A stretch of DNA of 64,000 nt from an uncultured Coriobacteriales bacterium (GCA_934654475.1 CAKUFZ010000005.1:1-64000); one strand, 5' to 3'. Shown: positions 42,194 to 52,423, counted from the first letter of the stretch. A program made the numbers and translations. Notes: generated by a model from the sequence alone, not told the origin.

Positions 42194-42475
42194 ATGGCTG
42201 AGGCCAAGATACGCACATGTATTGCCTGTGGGCGTACCTCAAACAAGTCAGACCTGGTACGATTCGTAAGGCAAGCCGACGGCCGTGTTGCACTCGACCC
42301 CACGGGAAAGATGGCTGGGCGAGGCGCGTACGTTTGCGCGACGCCTGAGTGCCTCGACGCCGCCCGGAAGCGCAAGGGGCTTGACAGGGCGCTTCGAGTA
42401 AAGCTTGACGTCGACACGTACGCTCGTCTGAGCGATGAATTCAAAACGCTGTGCCTTGGGCACATCGAGCAGTAG
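42194..42475 (+). CDS. ylxR: YlxR/RnpM family RNA-binding protein (DUF448)
   Basis: A 93-residue protein of the YlxR family, found between nusA and infB in Gram-positives. It shows IRTCIACGRTSNKSDLVRFV, DPTGKMAGRGAYVCATPECL and the conserved helical end. The family has been reported to bind RNase P RNA (hence RnpM). C9/C12 may bind metal. The L7Ae-type neighbour (ylxQ) often next to it is missing. Shine-Dalgarno AGGGGGAG upstream. Confidence 0.93.
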   Translation: MAEAKIRTCIACGRTSNKSDLVRFVRQADGRVALDPTGKMAGRGAYVCATPECLDAARKRKGLDRALRVKLDVDTYARLSDEFKTLCLGHIEQ

Positions 42476-42490
42476 GGACAGGAGACACAC

Positions 42491-45127
42491 ATGGCCAAGA
42501 TTCGAGTTCATGAGCTTGCCAAGGAATACGGTATGACCGGCAAGGAGATGCTGCAGCATCTCGCCGATATGAAGATTCCCGCCAAGAGCGCCTCGGCCTC
42601 TCTGGAGGATGCTTACATTTCCATCATTCGCCGCAACCTCGCTCCCATCATGGAGCAGCGCGCCGCACAGATCGAGGCTGAGAAGCAGGCTGCAGAGCAG
42701 GCTGAGAAGCAGGCCGCCGAGGAGGCCGCCCGCGAGGCTGAGGAGCAGCGTCTTGCCGCCGAGGCCCGCCGCGAGGAGGAGCGCCGCATCGAGGCCGCCC
42801 GCCGCGCCGAGGAGGAGAAGCGCCGCGCCGACGAGGAGGCCGCCCGCAAGGCCGAGGAGGAGAAGCGCCGTGCCGAGGAGGAGCGCAAGCGCCCCCGCGA
42901 CACCGCCCCCAAGTCCGCTCCCTCGTTCTCGAGCCTTCTGGCTCAGATCGCCCAGCAGGAGCGCGTGCTTGCCGATGCCAACAAGCAAAAGGAAGAGGCC
43001 GCCGCCGCCGAGAAGGCCGAGCAGCCTAAGCAGCAGCGTTCTGCTGGCCGCAACGCCGGTGGCGAGAACCGCGGCAAGCAGGGCGGAAAGCCTGCCCGTG
43101 GTGAGGCCAACAAGCAGCAGGCAGGCGAGGGTTCCTCCACGAAGGCCCGCCTGAAGAAGGACGCCCAGGCCGCAGCGCAGCCCGAAGAGCGTGCTCCCCG
43201 CAGCGCCGAGGAGTACAGCCGCGACCGCGTTCTGGCCGAGGCCCGCGCCGCTGTGCAGGAGGCCAGTCGTGAGACCGGCCGCCGCAAGAAGCGCAAGGAG
43301 CGCCGTGAGCTTGCCGCTGAGGAGGCCAGGCACCAGGAGGCTGTTGCCGACGCAATCGCCAACGACCAGAACCCCGCCGACCTCGATGTCGTGAAGATTC
43401 GCGAGGGCATCACTGTCTCCGAGTTCGCCGACGCCCTCGAGGTTCCGGCCAACGACATCATCAAGCGTCTTTTCCTGCTTGGTTCCCCGCTCACCCTCAC
43501 GCAGTCCATGTCCAATGACCTCATCGAGCTCATCTCCGACGATATGGGCCGCCGCGTGAAGATCATGAACGAGGAGGAGGAGAACTCCTTCACCTTCTAC
43601 GACGACCCGAAGGACCTCGAGCCCCGCGCTCCTGTCGTCACGGTCATGGGCCACGTCGACCACGGCAAGACCTCGCTGCTTGACGCCATCCGCCACACCG
43701 CCGTTACCTCCGGCGAGGCCGGCGGCATTACGCAGCACATCGGTGCCTCCGAGGCCGTCATCAACGGCCGCAAGATCACCTTCGTCGACACCCCTGGTCA
43801 CGAGGCATTTACCGCCATGCGTGCCCGTGGTGCAAAGGTGACCGACATCGTCATTCTCGTTGTTGCCGCCGACGACGGCGTCATGCCGCAGACCGTCGAG
43901 GCCATCAACCACGCCAACGCCGCCGGCGCGCCCATCGTGGTTGCCGTCAACAAGGTCGACAAGCCTTCCGCCAACCCCGACCGCGTGCGCCAGGAGCTCG
44001 TCGAGCACGGCGTCATCCCCGAGGAGTGGGGCGGACAGCACATGTTCGTTAACATCTCCGCCAAGAAGGGCATCGGCATCGACGAGCTGCTCGAGGCCGT
44101 CCTGCTGCAGGCCGACTACATGGAGCTCAAGGCCAACAAGAAGACCTTCGCTTCCGGCTACGTCCTCGAGGCCAAGCTCGACCGCGGCCGCGGCCCCGTT
44201 GCGTCCGTGCTCGTGAAGCGCGGCACCCTGCATGTGGGCGACACCGTCGTCGCCGGCCTTGCCTATGGCCGCGTGCGCGCCATGCTCGGCCAGAACGGCA
44301 AGCGCGTCTCCTCCGTGTGCCCCTCTGAGGCCGCCGAGATTCAGGGCCTGAACTCCGTGCCGGATGCCGGCGACGAGTTCCGCGTGTTCAAGGACGAGCG
44401 CGAGGCCCGCGCCCTGGCCGATCAGCGCGCGCTCAAGCGCCGCCAGGCAGAGCAGGAGCGCCGCACGCACGTCACGCTCGAGAACCTCTTCGAGACCATG
44501 GACCAGGCCGACTTCAAGCAGCTCAACCTGGTTGTCAAGGCCGACGTCCAGGGCTCCATCGAGGCTCTGGCAGATGCCCTGTCCAAGATCGACCAGTCTG
44601 AGGTCAAGATCGAGATCATCCACTCCGCAGTGGGTGCCATCTCCGAGACCGACGTCACCCTGGCCGCCGCCTCCAACGCCATTATCATCGGCTTCGGCGT
44701 GCGTCCCGACGCCAAGGCTCGTGACGCCGCGGAGCGCGAGGGCGTCCAGATCAAGACGTACCGCGTCATCTACCAGGCTCTCGACGACATCAACGCCGCC
44801 CGCGTCGGTATGCTTGCCCCCGAGTTCGAGGATCGCGACACCGGTAGCGCCGAGGTCCGCGAGACCTTCAAGGTTCCCCGCGTGGGCACTATCGCCGGCT
44901 GCATGGTTCTCAACGGCGAGATCAGCCGCGACGACAACGTTCGCGTCGTGCGCGACGGTGTCGTGGTGTACGAGGGCAAGATTGGTTCCCTGCGCCGCTT
45001 CAAGGACGACGTCAAGACCGTCAAGAGCGGCTACGAGTGCGGTATCGGCGTCGAAGGCTTCCAGGATATCCATCTTGGCGACATCATCGAGGGGTATAAG
45101 ACCGTCGAGATCGCGCGAAAGGAGTAA
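42491..45127 (+). CDS. infB: translation initiation factor IF-2
   Basis: An 878-residue GTPase that brings fMet-tRNA to the 30S subunit. The N-terminus has an IF2_N module ([20 protein letters not shown]), then a 250-residue charged Ala/Glu/Lys/Arg coiled-coil linker. A second IF2_N follows ([20 protein letters not shown]). The G domain has [30 protein letters not shown] and [10 protein letters not shown]; the C-terminal domains end [20 protein letters not shown]. It starts 15 bases after ylxR. The linker is GC-rich and repetitive ([12 protein letters not shown]). Confidence 0.97.
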   Translation: MAKIRVHELAKEYGMTGKEMLQHLADMKIPAKSASASLEDAYISIIRRNLAPIMEQRAAQIEAEKQAAEQAEKQAAEEAAREAEEQRLAAEARREEERRIEAARRAEEEKRRADEEAARKAEEEKRRAEEERKRPRDTAPKSAPSFSSLLAQIAQQERVLADANKQKEEAAAAEKAEQPKQQRSAGRNAGGENRGKQGGKPARGEANKQQAGEGSSTKARLKKDAQAAAQPEERAPRSAEEYSRDRVLAEARAAVQEASRETGRRKKRKERRELAAEEARHQEAVADAIANDQNPADLDVVKIREGITVSEFADALEVPANDIIKRLFLLGSPLTLTQSMSNDLIELISDDMGRRVKIMNEEEENSFTFYDDPKDLEPRAPVVTVMGHVDHGKTSLLDAIRHTAVTSGEAGGITQHIGASEAVINGRKITFVDTPGHEAFTAMRARGAKVTDIVILVVAADDGVMPQTVEAINHANAAGAPIVVAVNKVDKPSANPDRVRQELVEHGVIPEEWGGQHMFVNISAKKGIGIDELLEAVLLQADYMELKANKKTFASGYVLEAKLDRGRGPVASVLVKRGTLHVGDTVVAGLAYGRVRAMLGQNGKRVSSVCPSEAAEIQGLNSVPDAGDEFRVFKDEREARALADQRALKRRQAEQERRTHVTLENLFETMDQADFKQLNLVVKADVQGSIEALADALSKIDQSEVKIEIIHSAVGAISETDVTLAAASNAIIIGFGVRPDAKARDAAEREGVQIKTYRVIYQALDDINAARVGMLAPEFEDRDTGSAEVRETFKVPRVGTIAGCMVLNGEISRDDNVRVVRDGVVVYEGKIGSLRRFKDDVKTVKSGYECGIGVEGFQDIHLGDIIEGYKTVEIARKE

Positions 45128-45130
45128 GAC

Positions 45131-45574
45131 ATGAAGCAAAACTCCGCAACTCGCCGCCTTGCCGAAGAGGCAAGGGAAAAGATCGCGACCATCCTCATGA
45201 TGGAGATTTCCGACCCGCGCCTTGACCTTGTGACCGTTACGGGGTGCGAGGTATCCGTCGACCGTTCGGTGTGCAAGGTCTGGGTCAGCGCCGATCCCGA
45301 CTCTTACGACGAGGTGCTCGAAGGCCTGCAGTCCGCAAAGGGCCGCATCCGCTCGCTCCTCGGCCGTTCGCTGACCTGGAGGGTGACTCCTGAGCTCATC
45401 TTCCAGATCGACCGCTCCACTGATGAGGCCCAGCGTATTGCAGAGGCGCTCAAGAACGTGCCGCCGACTATGTCCATTCCGAAGGACGAGTTTGGCTATC
45501 CTCTTCCCGCAGAAGAGGAGGGTTCTGATGCCGACGAGTCCGATGAGGACGAAGCAGGCAACGAGAACTTGTAA
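45131..45574 (+). CDS. rbfA: ribosome-binding factor A
   Basis: KH-type factor for 30S maturation, needed for 16S 5' end processing. The 147-residue protein has the RbfA opening (RRLAEEAREKIATILMMEIS), the KH core with VTVTGCEVSVDRSVCKVWV, and FQIDRSTDEAQRIAEALK. A ~25-residue acidic tail ends it (EEEGSDADESDEDEAG). It begins 3 bases after infB. Confidence 0.94.
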   Translation: MKQNSATRRLAEEAREKIATILMMEISDPRLDLVTVTGCEVSVDRSVCKVWVSADPDSYDEVLEGLQSAKGRIRSLLGRSLTWRVTPELIFQIDRSTDEAQRIAEALKNVPPTMSIPKDEFGYPLPAEEEGSDADESDEDEAGNENL

Positions 45575-45613
45575 CAGCACTTTGATGTAACCCAACACGA
45601 GGGGGCCCTTTCG

Positions 45614-46630
45614 ATGAGATTTGACGATGCGTCCGAAATGTTCGAACGCGCCCGGCAGATGATCGAGGGGGCCTCCTCGATTGCTGTATCGGGTCATACC
45701 GACCCCGATGGCGACGCTTTGGGCAGCGTCCTTGCCATGACCCTGCTCATCGAGCAGATTTGGCCTGGCAAGACGGTTATGCCGCTTTTGGCAAACGACC
45801 GCCCAGTGCCTGCCAACCTTGCTTTCTTGCCTGCGGCCGAGCGTCTCCGCCCTGCGCAGGGCTTTGCGTGCTCTCCGGACCTTTTCATAAGCGTTGACAC
45901 GCCCACTCGCGCCCGTCTGGTCGACTCGGGCCAGGTTCTGGTGCGCGCGGCCGCATGCGTGAGTTTTGACCACCATCCTGCGGTGGAGGACTCTTTTGAC
46001 TGCGCGTATACGAACCCCTCGGCTGCATCCTGCGCCGACGTGGTTCTCGATTTCGCAGACTACTTGGGAGCCCAACTTTCCCACGACATCGCAACGTGCC
46101 TGCTTGCGGGCATCATCACTGACACAGGACGCTTCCAGTATCAAAACACCGACCCCCATGCGCTTGAAAGCGCCTCGCGCCTCGTGCAAGTGGGTGCCGA
46201 CCCTTCGGATATCTGCCTGCATGTCTATCAGAGCAAGACGATGGCGCAGCTCAAGCTTCAGCAGGTCACACTCGACCGGCTGGCCTTGGCATGCAACGAT
46301 GAATTGGCGTACAGCTACGTGCTCCAGTCTGATTTCGCTCGCTTCGGCGCATCTGCCTCTGACTGCGACGAGCTGGTCGACAGCGTGCGCTCGCTGGGAG
46401 GCATCAAGGGTGTGCTGTTCTTGCGCGAACTGCCCGAAGGCGGGTTCCGCGGCAACCTGCGCTCCAAAGACGCATCCCGCGACGTGAGTCGCATTGCTCA
46501 CGAGCTTGGAGGCGGCGGGCATAAGATGGCCTCGGGCTTTTCGATTGCCGGTACGGCGCAAGAGGCCGTGGCGCGTGTCTGCGAGATATATGCCGACCTG
46601 TATCTCGATGCCGAAGGTGGTGTCCGATGA
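45614..46630 (+). CDS. nrnA: DHH-family nanoRNase/phosphoesterase (NrnA-like)
   Basis: A 338-residue DHH-DHHA1 phosphoesterase, the family that degrades 2-5 nt RNAs and/or pAp or linear c-di-NMP products. Metal-binding motifs: SGHTDPDGDALGS, SVDTPTRARLVD, CVSFDHHPAVED (the DHH), and GIITDTGRFQYQNT. The substrate-binding DHHA1 part contains ELGGGGHKMASGFSI. It sits between rbfA and truB as in many Gram-positives. Its last 4 bases overlap truB (ATGA). Confidence 0.93.
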   Translation: MRFDDASEMFERARQMIEGASSIAVSGHTDPDGDALGSVLAMTLLIEQIWPGKTVMPLLANDRPVPANLAFLPAAERLRPAQGFACSPDLFISVDTPTRARLVDSGQVLVRAAACVSFDHHPAVEDSFDCAYTNPSAASCADVVLDFADYLGAQLSHDIATCLLAGIITDTGRFQYQNTDPHALESASRLVQVGADPSDICLHVYQSKTMAQLKLQQVTLDRLALACNDELAYSYVLQSDFARFGASASDCDELVDSVRSLGGIKGVLFLRELPEGGFRGNLRSKDASRDVSRIAHELGGGGHKMASGFSIAGTAQEAVARVCEIYADLYLDAEGGVR

Positions 46631-47592
46631 AGCGCACGCCAAGCGGTCTGAACCTGCTTGTGGGCATCGACAAGCCCTGTGGCATGACTTCGCATGATGT
46701 TGTGAACAAGGTGCGCCGCGCGTTGGGGGAGCGCCGGGTTGGGCATGCTGGCACGCTTGACCCCTTTGCCAGCGGCATTCTCGTGGTCGGCGTCGGTCAG
46801 GCCACGCGACTCATGCAATATGCCACGAGCGACTTCAAGTCATACACAGCCCGCATCAGCTGGGGCATGGAGACGCTGACCGACGACCTCGAGGGTGAGG
46901 TTCGCTGCGAGGCACCCGTTCCCGAGGCGGTCCTCGACAAGGAGTACGCCCTTGCGGCCCTCGAGAGGCTTTCTCGCCAAACGGAGCAGGTGCCCCCGGC
47001 GTTCAGCGCGATTAAGGTGGACGGTGTGCGCGCCTACAGCGAGGCTCGCAAGGGTCACGAGGTCGAGCTGGCCGCCCGTCCCATCGAGGTGCGCCAGGCC
47101 GAGCTTCTCGCCATGGGCGTCGATGAACGCGGGCCTTGGTGGGACGTTGATTTCACGGTGTCGAAAGGCACCTACATCCGCGCCCTGGCACGCGATTTGG
47201 GCCGCATGTGCGAAAGTGCCGCATATCTGAGCGCGCTTTCGCGCACCTCGAGCGGCAAAGTCGACCGGTCAAGTTGCATGAGCCTGTCTGAACTCGAGCA
47301 AACCGAGACGCTGCGTGTCATCGACCCGGTCGAACTTCTCGGTTTTCCCGTCATTCAGCTCGACGAACAGGGTGTGGCGGACATCAAGTGCGGCAAGAAG
47401 TTGTCGTGCGCGCGCACCGATGGCGGCCGTGCTCTTGAGTTGCCCGAGGGGCAAACGCTGTGCCTGGTGGGTCAAAACAGGCTTTTTGCAATCGCAACTC
47501 GCTCACAAAAGGCTATAGTAGCTCTTTGTGTCTTTTCAGACGGCATAAGCCGTGGGGACGTCGTCCTCGAGAACCGAAAGGGATTGCATTGA
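46627..47592 (+). CDS. truB: tRNA pseudouridine(55) synthase TruB
   Basis: Makes pseudouridine 55 in the T-loop of tRNAs. The 321-residue protein has LLVGIDKPCGMTSHDVVNKV, the catalytic RRVGHAGTLDPFASGILVV with the active Asp, PAFSAIKVDGVRAYSEARKG and KGTYIRALARDLGRMC. It overlaps nrnA by 4 bases and the next gene by 4 bases, so it is translationally coupled on both sides. Confidence 0.96.
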   Translation: MKRTPSGLNLLVGIDKPCGMTSHDVVNKVRRALGERRVGHAGTLDPFASGILVVGVGQATRLMQYATSDFKSYTARISWGMETLTDDLEGEVRCEAPVPEAVLDKEYALAALERLSRQTEQVPPAFSAIKVDGVRAYSEARKGHEVELAARPIEVRQAELLAMGVDERGPWWDVDFTVSKGTYIRALARDLGRMCESAAYLSALSRTSSGKVDRSSCMSLSELEQTETLRVIDPVELLGFPVIQLDEQGVADIKCGKKLSCARTDGGRALELPEGQTLCLVGQNRLFAIATRSQKAIVALCVFSDGISRGDVVLENRKGLH

Positions 47593-48641
47593 CGAATTCG
47601 GCGATACTGGACCTCGCGCGCCGCACGTTTCTCCGTGATGTGCCCCTCGACGCGTGCGCGGTGCGTGGTTTCGGCCATCCTGATACGCGAATCATCCGCC
47701 CCGGTGTTTCACACGAGGGCTTCATCGGTGATGCCGTGTGTACCATTGGTGCCTTCGACGGAGTCCATCGTGGGCACCGTTACCTTTTTCAGGCAACTAT
47801 CCAAGACGCCCGTCGCCGGGGGGTTCCCAGCGTCATCTTGACGTTCGACCCCGATCCCGACGAGCTCTTTTTCCCAACGGCGCGCATTCACAAACTGCTC
47901 AACAACGAGGACCGACTGTCGTTTCTCACCAAGTTCGGGGCGGACTTCGTCGTGTGCCTGCCGTTCAACCGCGAGCTTGCCGCCCATAGCACGGAGGCGT
48001 TCTTCAAGACGTATGTCTTCCCCACGTTTATGCCCAAGGCCATTCACGTGGGTGCCGACTTCAAGTTGGGCGCAGGCAATGCCGGCAACGTGGCGGAGCT
48101 TCGCCAGTTGGGTTCGGTGCGTGGCCGTAGCTGGGAGGTCAACGGGTACGACTTGCTCTGCAACAGGGCGGCCCCCGTTTCCGCCACGCGCATTCGTCAC
48201 CTTCTGATCGACGAGGGTGACTGCCGCACGGCAAACAACCTGCTTCAGCGTGCCCACTTTGTCCGCGGTACCGTTGTGCGTGGCAGGCAGAAGGGTCGCA
48301 CCTTCGGCTTCCCCACGGCAAACGTCTCCCTCTCATACCCTTATGTCGTGCCAGCTGAGGGCGTCTACGCTGGCCTTGTGCTCGTCGATGGTGTGGCTTG
48401 GCCGGCTGCCATCAACGTGGGCATTCCCCGCACCTTTGCCGATGAGCCCAACTGTGCGAGCATCGAGGCGAATATGGTGGGCTTCAACGAGGACATCTAC
48501 GGTCGCGAAGTTGCCGTTGCGTTTATCGAGAAGCTGCGTGGCCAGCAGAAGTTTGCCTCCCTTGACGAGCTCATGGCTGCGGTCAACGGCAACATTGACT
48601 GGGTGAGGACCAACATCGGGCCTATCGGCTTTAGGATTTAG
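47589..48641 (+). CDS. ribF: bifunctional riboflavin kinase/FAD synthetase
   Basis: Makes FMN and FAD from riboflavin. The 350-residue protein has an adenylyltransferase domain with CTIGAFDGVHRGHRYLF (the nucleotidyltransferase HxGH), FDPDPDELFFP and ATRIRHLLIDEGD. The C-terminal riboflavin kinase domain carries GRTFGFPTANVSL and AEGVYAGLVLVDG. The first ~45 residues precede the FAD synthetase fold and are a lineage-specific extension. The TTG at 47589 is chosen for its AAAGGGA and 4-base overlap with truB; the longer open frame starts inside truB. Confidence 0.92.
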   Translation: MTNSAILDLARRTFLRDVPLDACAVRGFGHPDTRIIRPGVSHEGFIGDAVCTIGAFDGVHRGHRYLFQATIQDARRRGVPSVILTFDPDPDELFFPTARIHKLLNNEDRLSFLTKFGADFVVCLPFNRELAAHSTEAFFKTYVFPTFMPKAIHVGADFKLGAGNAGNVAELRQLGSVRGRSWEVNGYDLLCNRAAPVSATRIRHLLIDEGDCRTANNLLQRAHFVRGTVVRGRQKGRTFGFPTANVSLSYPYVVPAEGVYAGLVLVDGVAWPAAINVGIPRTFADEPNCASIEANMVGFNEDIYGREVAVAFIEKLRGQQKFASLDELMAAVNGNIDWVRTNIGPIGFRI

Positions 48642-48642
48642 C

Positions 48643-50541
48643 GTGTTCACTCCCGAAGAGAAGCAGAAGGTGCGCGAGGCGACCGACCTCGTGCAGCTTG
48701 TCGGCGAAACGGTGGCTTTGCGCCAGCGTGGCCATGACATGTGGGGCTGCTGCCCCTTCCATCACGAGAAGTCCCCGTCGTTTCATGTGATGCCTGACAG
48801 GGGCTTTTGGAAGTGCTTTAGCTGCGGCAAGGGCGGCGACTGCTTCAACTTCGTGATGGAGCGCGACCACGTCGAGTTTCCCGAGGCTGTGCGCATCCTG
48901 GCCGACCGCGCGGGCATCGTGCTGTCCGATGATGGCTCGAGCTATAAGCGCGACCCCAATGCGACGCAAAAGGGCCGCCTGTACGAGGTTGTGCAGGCGG
49001 CGGCTGAGTTTTATCACGCCCAGCTCACCCGCTCGCGCACCCCAGCTGCGGCGGCTGCGCGTGACTATCTCGGGCATCGCGGCTTTGGCTCGGCGGTGGC
49101 ACAGAACTGGACGTTGGGGTATGCGCCGGGCATGGGAGCCCTGTCGCGCCATCTGTCTTCGCTTGGATTCTCGCCTCGCGAGATGGTCGACGCCAACCTG
49201 GCCATTCGCCGCGACGACGGCACGCTTGCCGACCGCTTCTACAACCGTGTGATGTTCCTCATCCGCGACGAGCGCGGCCGTGCCGTGGGTTTTGGCGGCC
49301 GTGTCCTCGACGACTCCAAGCCCAAGTACCTCAACACGTCCGACACGGCGGTCTTCCACAAGAAGGCGAACCTTTTCGCCCTCGAGCGGGCCAAGGCGTC
49401 CATCACCGCCAACCTCGAGGCCATTGTCATGGAGGGCTACACCGACGTCATCTCTTCCCACGAGGCGGGCATCACGAACTGCGTCGCCCCTCTGGGCACG
49501 TCGTTTACCTCTCAGCAGGTCAAGATGCTGTCGCGCTATCTCACGCCGGCAGGGGAGCGCCTGTCGCGCGGTCGCATCGTCTGCCTGTTCGATGGCGACG
49601 AGGCCGGCCTCAAGGCAGCCGAGCGCGCGATGCAGTACGTCACGACTACGACCGCGGGCATGTACTGCGTCGTCCTCCCCGGCGGTATGGACCCTGCCGA
49701 GTACATTGCCGCGCAGGGCGTGCAGGCCATGCGCGACCGCATTGCCGAACGCGTGCCGCTTGTGCGCTTCGTCATCGACCGTCACCTCGACCGCTTCGAC
49801 ATCTCTACGCCCGAGGCGAGAGCGTTGGCGCTTGCCGACGTCGTGGGCGCCATGGGGCCGATCAAGGGTAGCGTCTTGGCCGACGAGTACGTCGACTATG
49901 TGGCCGGAAGGCTTTTGGCCGACGCCTCGACGGTGCGCGGCGCGCTTGCGAACGTGCGCTGGGTGGCTCCGCGCGAAGACGATTCAGACGACGCCCCGCT
50001 CATCAGCGTGCGTCAGCAGTCCTTCGACGTGCGCGACCCCGAGCCGTCATACGAGCACGTGCAGCCTGCGCCCGTTGTGCCGCTTTTGCCCGAGGACGCC
50101 CGCGCCCTGCAGCTTGAGCGTGAGCTTCTGAGCGCCCTGGCGGCCGATGTGCGCGTTGCGAAGTGCTATGCCGACCGCGTTGCCCAGCTTACCTGGCGCG
50201 ACCCCAGCCATGAGGCGATTGCCTGGGCCATCATGGCGGTTCAAGACGACGCGACGCCGCTGCAGGTGCTCGATGACGCCGAGGCCGTGTGCCCGGGCGC
50301 CGCGCAGATCCTGGCCTCGGGCGCACGCGAGATCGAGGCCGACAAGAGCGCCTGCGCGGTGGAGGTGTTGCTCGACGACATCGAGGCGCGTGAGCTGCGT
50401 CGCGCCATCGAGGCGGGTCGCAGCGAGTTGCGTACCATCGACCCGCAGGACACGACGACCCTGCGCGACAAGATGGCGGCTCTTTCCGACCTCCAGCAGC
50501 GTCTTATGCAGCTGGAAGATAGGCGAAGAAAGCGCAACTAG
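48643..50541 (+). CDS. dnaG: DNA primase
   Basis: Makes RNA primers for chromosome replication. The 632-residue protein begins MFTPEEKQKVREATDLVQLV. The CHC2 zinc-binding domain is DMWGCCPFHHEKSPSF and WKCFSCGKGGDCFNFV. A TOPRIM core includes IVMEGYTDVISSHEAG and VCLFDGDEAGLKAAERAM. The C-terminal ~150 residues are the helicase-binding domain. The GTG at 48643 is one base after the ribF stop, with AGGA upstream. dnaG-rpoD is part of the conserved macromolecular synthesis cluster; here rpoD has a promoter of its own. Confidence 0.96.
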   Translation: MFTPEEKQKVREATDLVQLVGETVALRQRGHDMWGCCPFHHEKSPSFHVMPDRGFWKCFSCGKGGDCFNFVMERDHVEFPEAVRILADRAGIVLSDDGSSYKRDPNATQKGRLYEVVQAAAEFYHAQLTRSRTPAAAAARDYLGHRGFGSAVAQNWTLGYAPGMGALSRHLSSLGFSPREMVDANLAIRRDDGTLADRFYNRVMFLIRDERGRAVGFGGRVLDDSKPKYLNTSDTAVFHKKANLFALERAKASITANLEAIVMEGYTDVISSHEAGITNCVAPLGTSFTSQQVKMLSRYLTPAGERLSRGRIVCLFDGDEAGLKAAERAMQYVTTTTAGMYCVVLPGGMDPAEYIAAQGVQAMRDRIAERVPLVRFVIDRHLDRFDISTPEARALALADVVGAMGPIKGSVLADEYVDYVAGRLLADASTVRGALANVRWVAPREDDSDDAPLISVRQQSFDVRDPEPSYEHVQPAPVVPLLPEDARALQLERELLSALAADVRVAKCYADRVAQLTWRDPSHEAIAWAIMAVQDDATPLQVLDDAEAVCPGAAQILASGAREIEADKSACAVEVLLDDIEARELRRAIEAGRSELRTIDPQDTTTLRDKMAALSDLQQRLMQLEDRRRKRN

Positions 50542-50543
50542 GA

Positions 50544-50572
50544 TTGACTTTAGGGGTATAAATCGTCATAAT
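50544..50572 (+). promoter_or_regulatory. promoter of rpoD
   Basis: TTGACT (50544-50549), 17-base spacer, CATAAT (50567-50572): each box one mismatch from consensus. It starts right after the dnaG stop and leaves a leader of about 90 bases before the TTG start. Confidence 0.75.
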
Positions 50573-50666
50573 CAATAAGTTGCACACTAGTCGTATTGTG
50601 TCCTGTTTTCAATCGGTTGAATGAATCAGACGCTCGTTACGGCACTTAGAGGCGAAAGGACCCGGT

Positions 50667-51977
50667 TTGAGCAGCGAAAACAGTGTGGTGGCTTTTTCTA
50701 GCGAACTCTCATCGGCTATCGAGAAGCTCATTGCGACGAGCAAGCCCCTCGGTACGGTGACGGAAGACGAGATTCAGGTTGCCCTGGCCGACGTCGACGT
50801 CGACGCCGATGAGCTCAATGTCATCTATGACCAGGTCCGCGGCGCTGGCATCGAGATCACGACCGCCGGCTCTGCTGAAATCTCCGAGGAGGACGAGGAG
50901 TCGTTCGCCGAGGAGCAAATCGAGGAGGAAATCGACACCTCTGAGGCCGCCGTCGTCGATGCCGAGCTCGGCAATGCGCCCGTCACCGAGATTACCGGCA
51001 AGAAGCGCCGCAAGCATTCCCCGCGTCGCGACCAGACGCCCCAGCCTACCCAGCTCACGGGCGACCCGGTGCGCATGTATCTCAAGGAGATCGGCAAGGT
51101 CGACCTTCTGACCGCCTCCGACGAGGTCGACCTCGCCATGAAGATCGAGGCTGGCCTGGAGGCTTCGCGCAAGCTTGACGAGGCTCACGACAACGGCATC
51201 CAGCTTCCTCGCTCCGACCTGCGCCGTCTTACCAAGATTGAGCAGATCGGCGTCGAGGCCAAGCAGAAGCTCATCAGCGCCAACCTGCGACTCGTCGTCT
51301 CCATCGCCAAGCGCTATGTCGGTCGCGGCATGCTCTTCCTCGACCTCATCCAGGAAGGCAACCTTGGCCTTATCCGCGCTGTCGAGAAGTTCGACTACAC
51401 CAAGGGCTTCAAGTTCTCCACGTATGCCACGTGGTGGATTCGCCAGGCCATTACGCGCGCCATCGCCGATCAGGCCCGCACCATCCGTATCCCCGTGCAC
51501 ATGGTCGAGACCATCAACAAGCTCGTTCGCGTGCAGCGTGCGCTTCTCCAGGAGCTCGGCCGTGAACCTACGCCCGAGGAAATCGCTGAGAAGATGGACA
51601 TGACGCCCGACCGCGTCCGCGAGATTCAGAAGATCTCCCAGGAGCCCGTGTCGCTCGAGACGCCCATCGGCGAGGAGGAGGACTCCCAGCTCGGCGACTT
51701 CATCGAGGACTCGCAGGCAGTGGTTCCTCCGGATGCCGCCAGCTTCTCGATGCTTCAGGAGCAGATCTCTCAGGTGCTCGACACGCTTGCCGAGCGTGAG
51801 CGCAAGGTCATCGAGCTTCGCTTCGGCCTGGCCGACGGCCATCCCCGCACGCTCGAGGAGGTCGGCAAGGAGTTCGGCGTTACCCGTGAGCGCATTCGTC
51901 AGATCGAGAGCAAGACGCTTGCCAAGCTGCGTCACCCCTCTCGTTCGAGCAAGCTCAAGGACTTCATGGAGGAGTAA
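50667..51977 (+). CDS. rpoD: RNA polymerase primary sigma factor (sigma-70/RpoD)
   Basis: The housekeeping sigma factor, 436 residues. A short region 1.1 and acidic linker ([20 protein letters not shown]) precede the conserved 1.2 ([20 protein letters not shown]). Region 2 follows ([60 protein letters not shown]), then region 3, and region 4 with [20 protein letters not shown] and [17 protein letters not shown]. Start TTG has AAAGGA six bases upstream; no in-frame ATG lies nearby. Confidence 0.97.
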   Translation: MSSENSVVAFSSELSSAIEKLIATSKPLGTVTEDEIQVALADVDVDADELNVIYDQVRGAGIEITTAGSAEISEEDEESFAEEQIEEEIDTSEAAVVDAELGNAPVTEITGKKRRKHSPRRDQTPQPTQLTGDPVRMYLKEIGKVDLLTASDEVDLAMKIEAGLEASRKLDEAHDNGIQLPRSDLRRLTKIEQIGVEAKQKLISANLRLVVSIAKRYVGRGMLFLDLIQEGNLGLIRAVEKFDYTKGFKFSTYATWWIRQAITRAIADQARTIRIPVHMVETINKLVRVQRALLQELGREPTPEEIAEKMDMTPDRVREIQKISQEPVSLETPIGEEEDSQLGDFIEDSQAVVPPDAASFSMLQEQISQVLDTLAERERKVIELRFGLADGHPRTLEEVGKEFGVTRERIRQIESKTLAKLRHPSRSSKLKDFMEE

Positions 51978-51999
51978 TCCTCTTATGTGTTCGAAATGT

Positions 52000-52037
52000 G
52001 TTGAAGCAAGATTTCAGTAACTATGACTTGCTTCAAC
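52000..52037. repeat. 11-bp perfect inverted repeat after rpoD
   Basis: GTTGAAGCAAG (52000-52010) and CTTGCTTCAAC (52027-52037) with a 16-base loop. No T-run on either strand. The right arm contains the -35 of the tRNA promoter. Confidence 0.65.
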
Positions 52038-52056
52038 TGCTGAGATAAAGTATCTT
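52028..52056 (+). promoter_or_regulatory. candidate promoter of the tRNA genes
   Basis: TTGCTT (52028-52033), 17-base spacer, TATCTT (52051-52056), about 34 bases upstream of the first tRNA nucleotide. Confidence 0.5.
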
Positions 52057-52089
52057 TATTTCTTGCAAGCGCGTTTCTGAAAACCGCAT

Positions 52090-52164
52090 TCCCCGATAGC
52101 TCAATGGTAGAGCACTCGGCTGTTAACCGAGTTGTTGCAGGTTCGAGCCCTGCTCGGGGAGCCA
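52090..52164 (+). tRNA. tRNA-Asn (anticodon GTT)
   Basis: Acceptor TCCCCGA pairs with TCGGGGA, D-arm TAGCTCAATGGTAGAGCA, anticodon stem-loop CTCGGCTGTTAACCGAG with anticodon GTT, T-arm with GGTTCGAGCCC, and an encoded CCA at 52162-52164. All arms fold normally. Confidence 0.97.
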
Positions 52165-52174
52165 CGTTAACTCC

Positions 52175-52201
52175 ATGGCCGCCACTTTGGCGGCCATTTT
52201 T
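52175..52201 (+). terminator. terminator between the two tRNA genes
   Basis: ATGGCCGCC (52175-52183), loop ACTTT, GGCGGCCAT (52189-52197), then a T-run. The tRNA-Asn transcript can end here, so tRNA-Arg may depend on readthrough or another promoter. Confidence 0.85.
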
Positions 52202-52206
52202 GTATC

Positions 52207-52282
52207 GCCCTCTTAGCTCAGTGGATAGAGCGTTCGCCTCCGGAGCGAAAGGCCGACGGTTCGATCCCGTCAGGGGGCACCA
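52207..52282 (+). tRNA. tRNA-Arg (anticodon CCG)
   Basis: Acceptor GCCCTCT pairs with AGGGGGC (one G-U), D-arm TAGCTCAGTGGATAGAGC, anticodon loop CTCCGGA with anticodon CCG reading CGG, T-arm with GGTTCGATCCC, and CCA encoded at 52280-52282. Confidence 0.97.
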
Positions 52283-52292
52283 TCGATCAAAC

Positions 52293-52333
52293 AAGCCCCG
52301 TATGTTGCAAACGTGCAGCATACGGGGCTTTTT
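52293..52333 (+). terminator. intrinsic terminator after tRNA-Arg
   Basis: AAGCCCCGTATG (52293-52304) pairs with CATACGGGGCTT (52319-52330), with an inner TGC/GCA extension, and a T-run follows. Confidence 0.9.
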
Positions 52334-52423
52334 CTATGTGTGGCTCCTTTGGGCGCCGCGGTGTCCTTTTGTCTTTTGGCTCCTGCGTGCGCTTGTGTCC
52401 GGGCGCTATGCTAGTATTCACCT

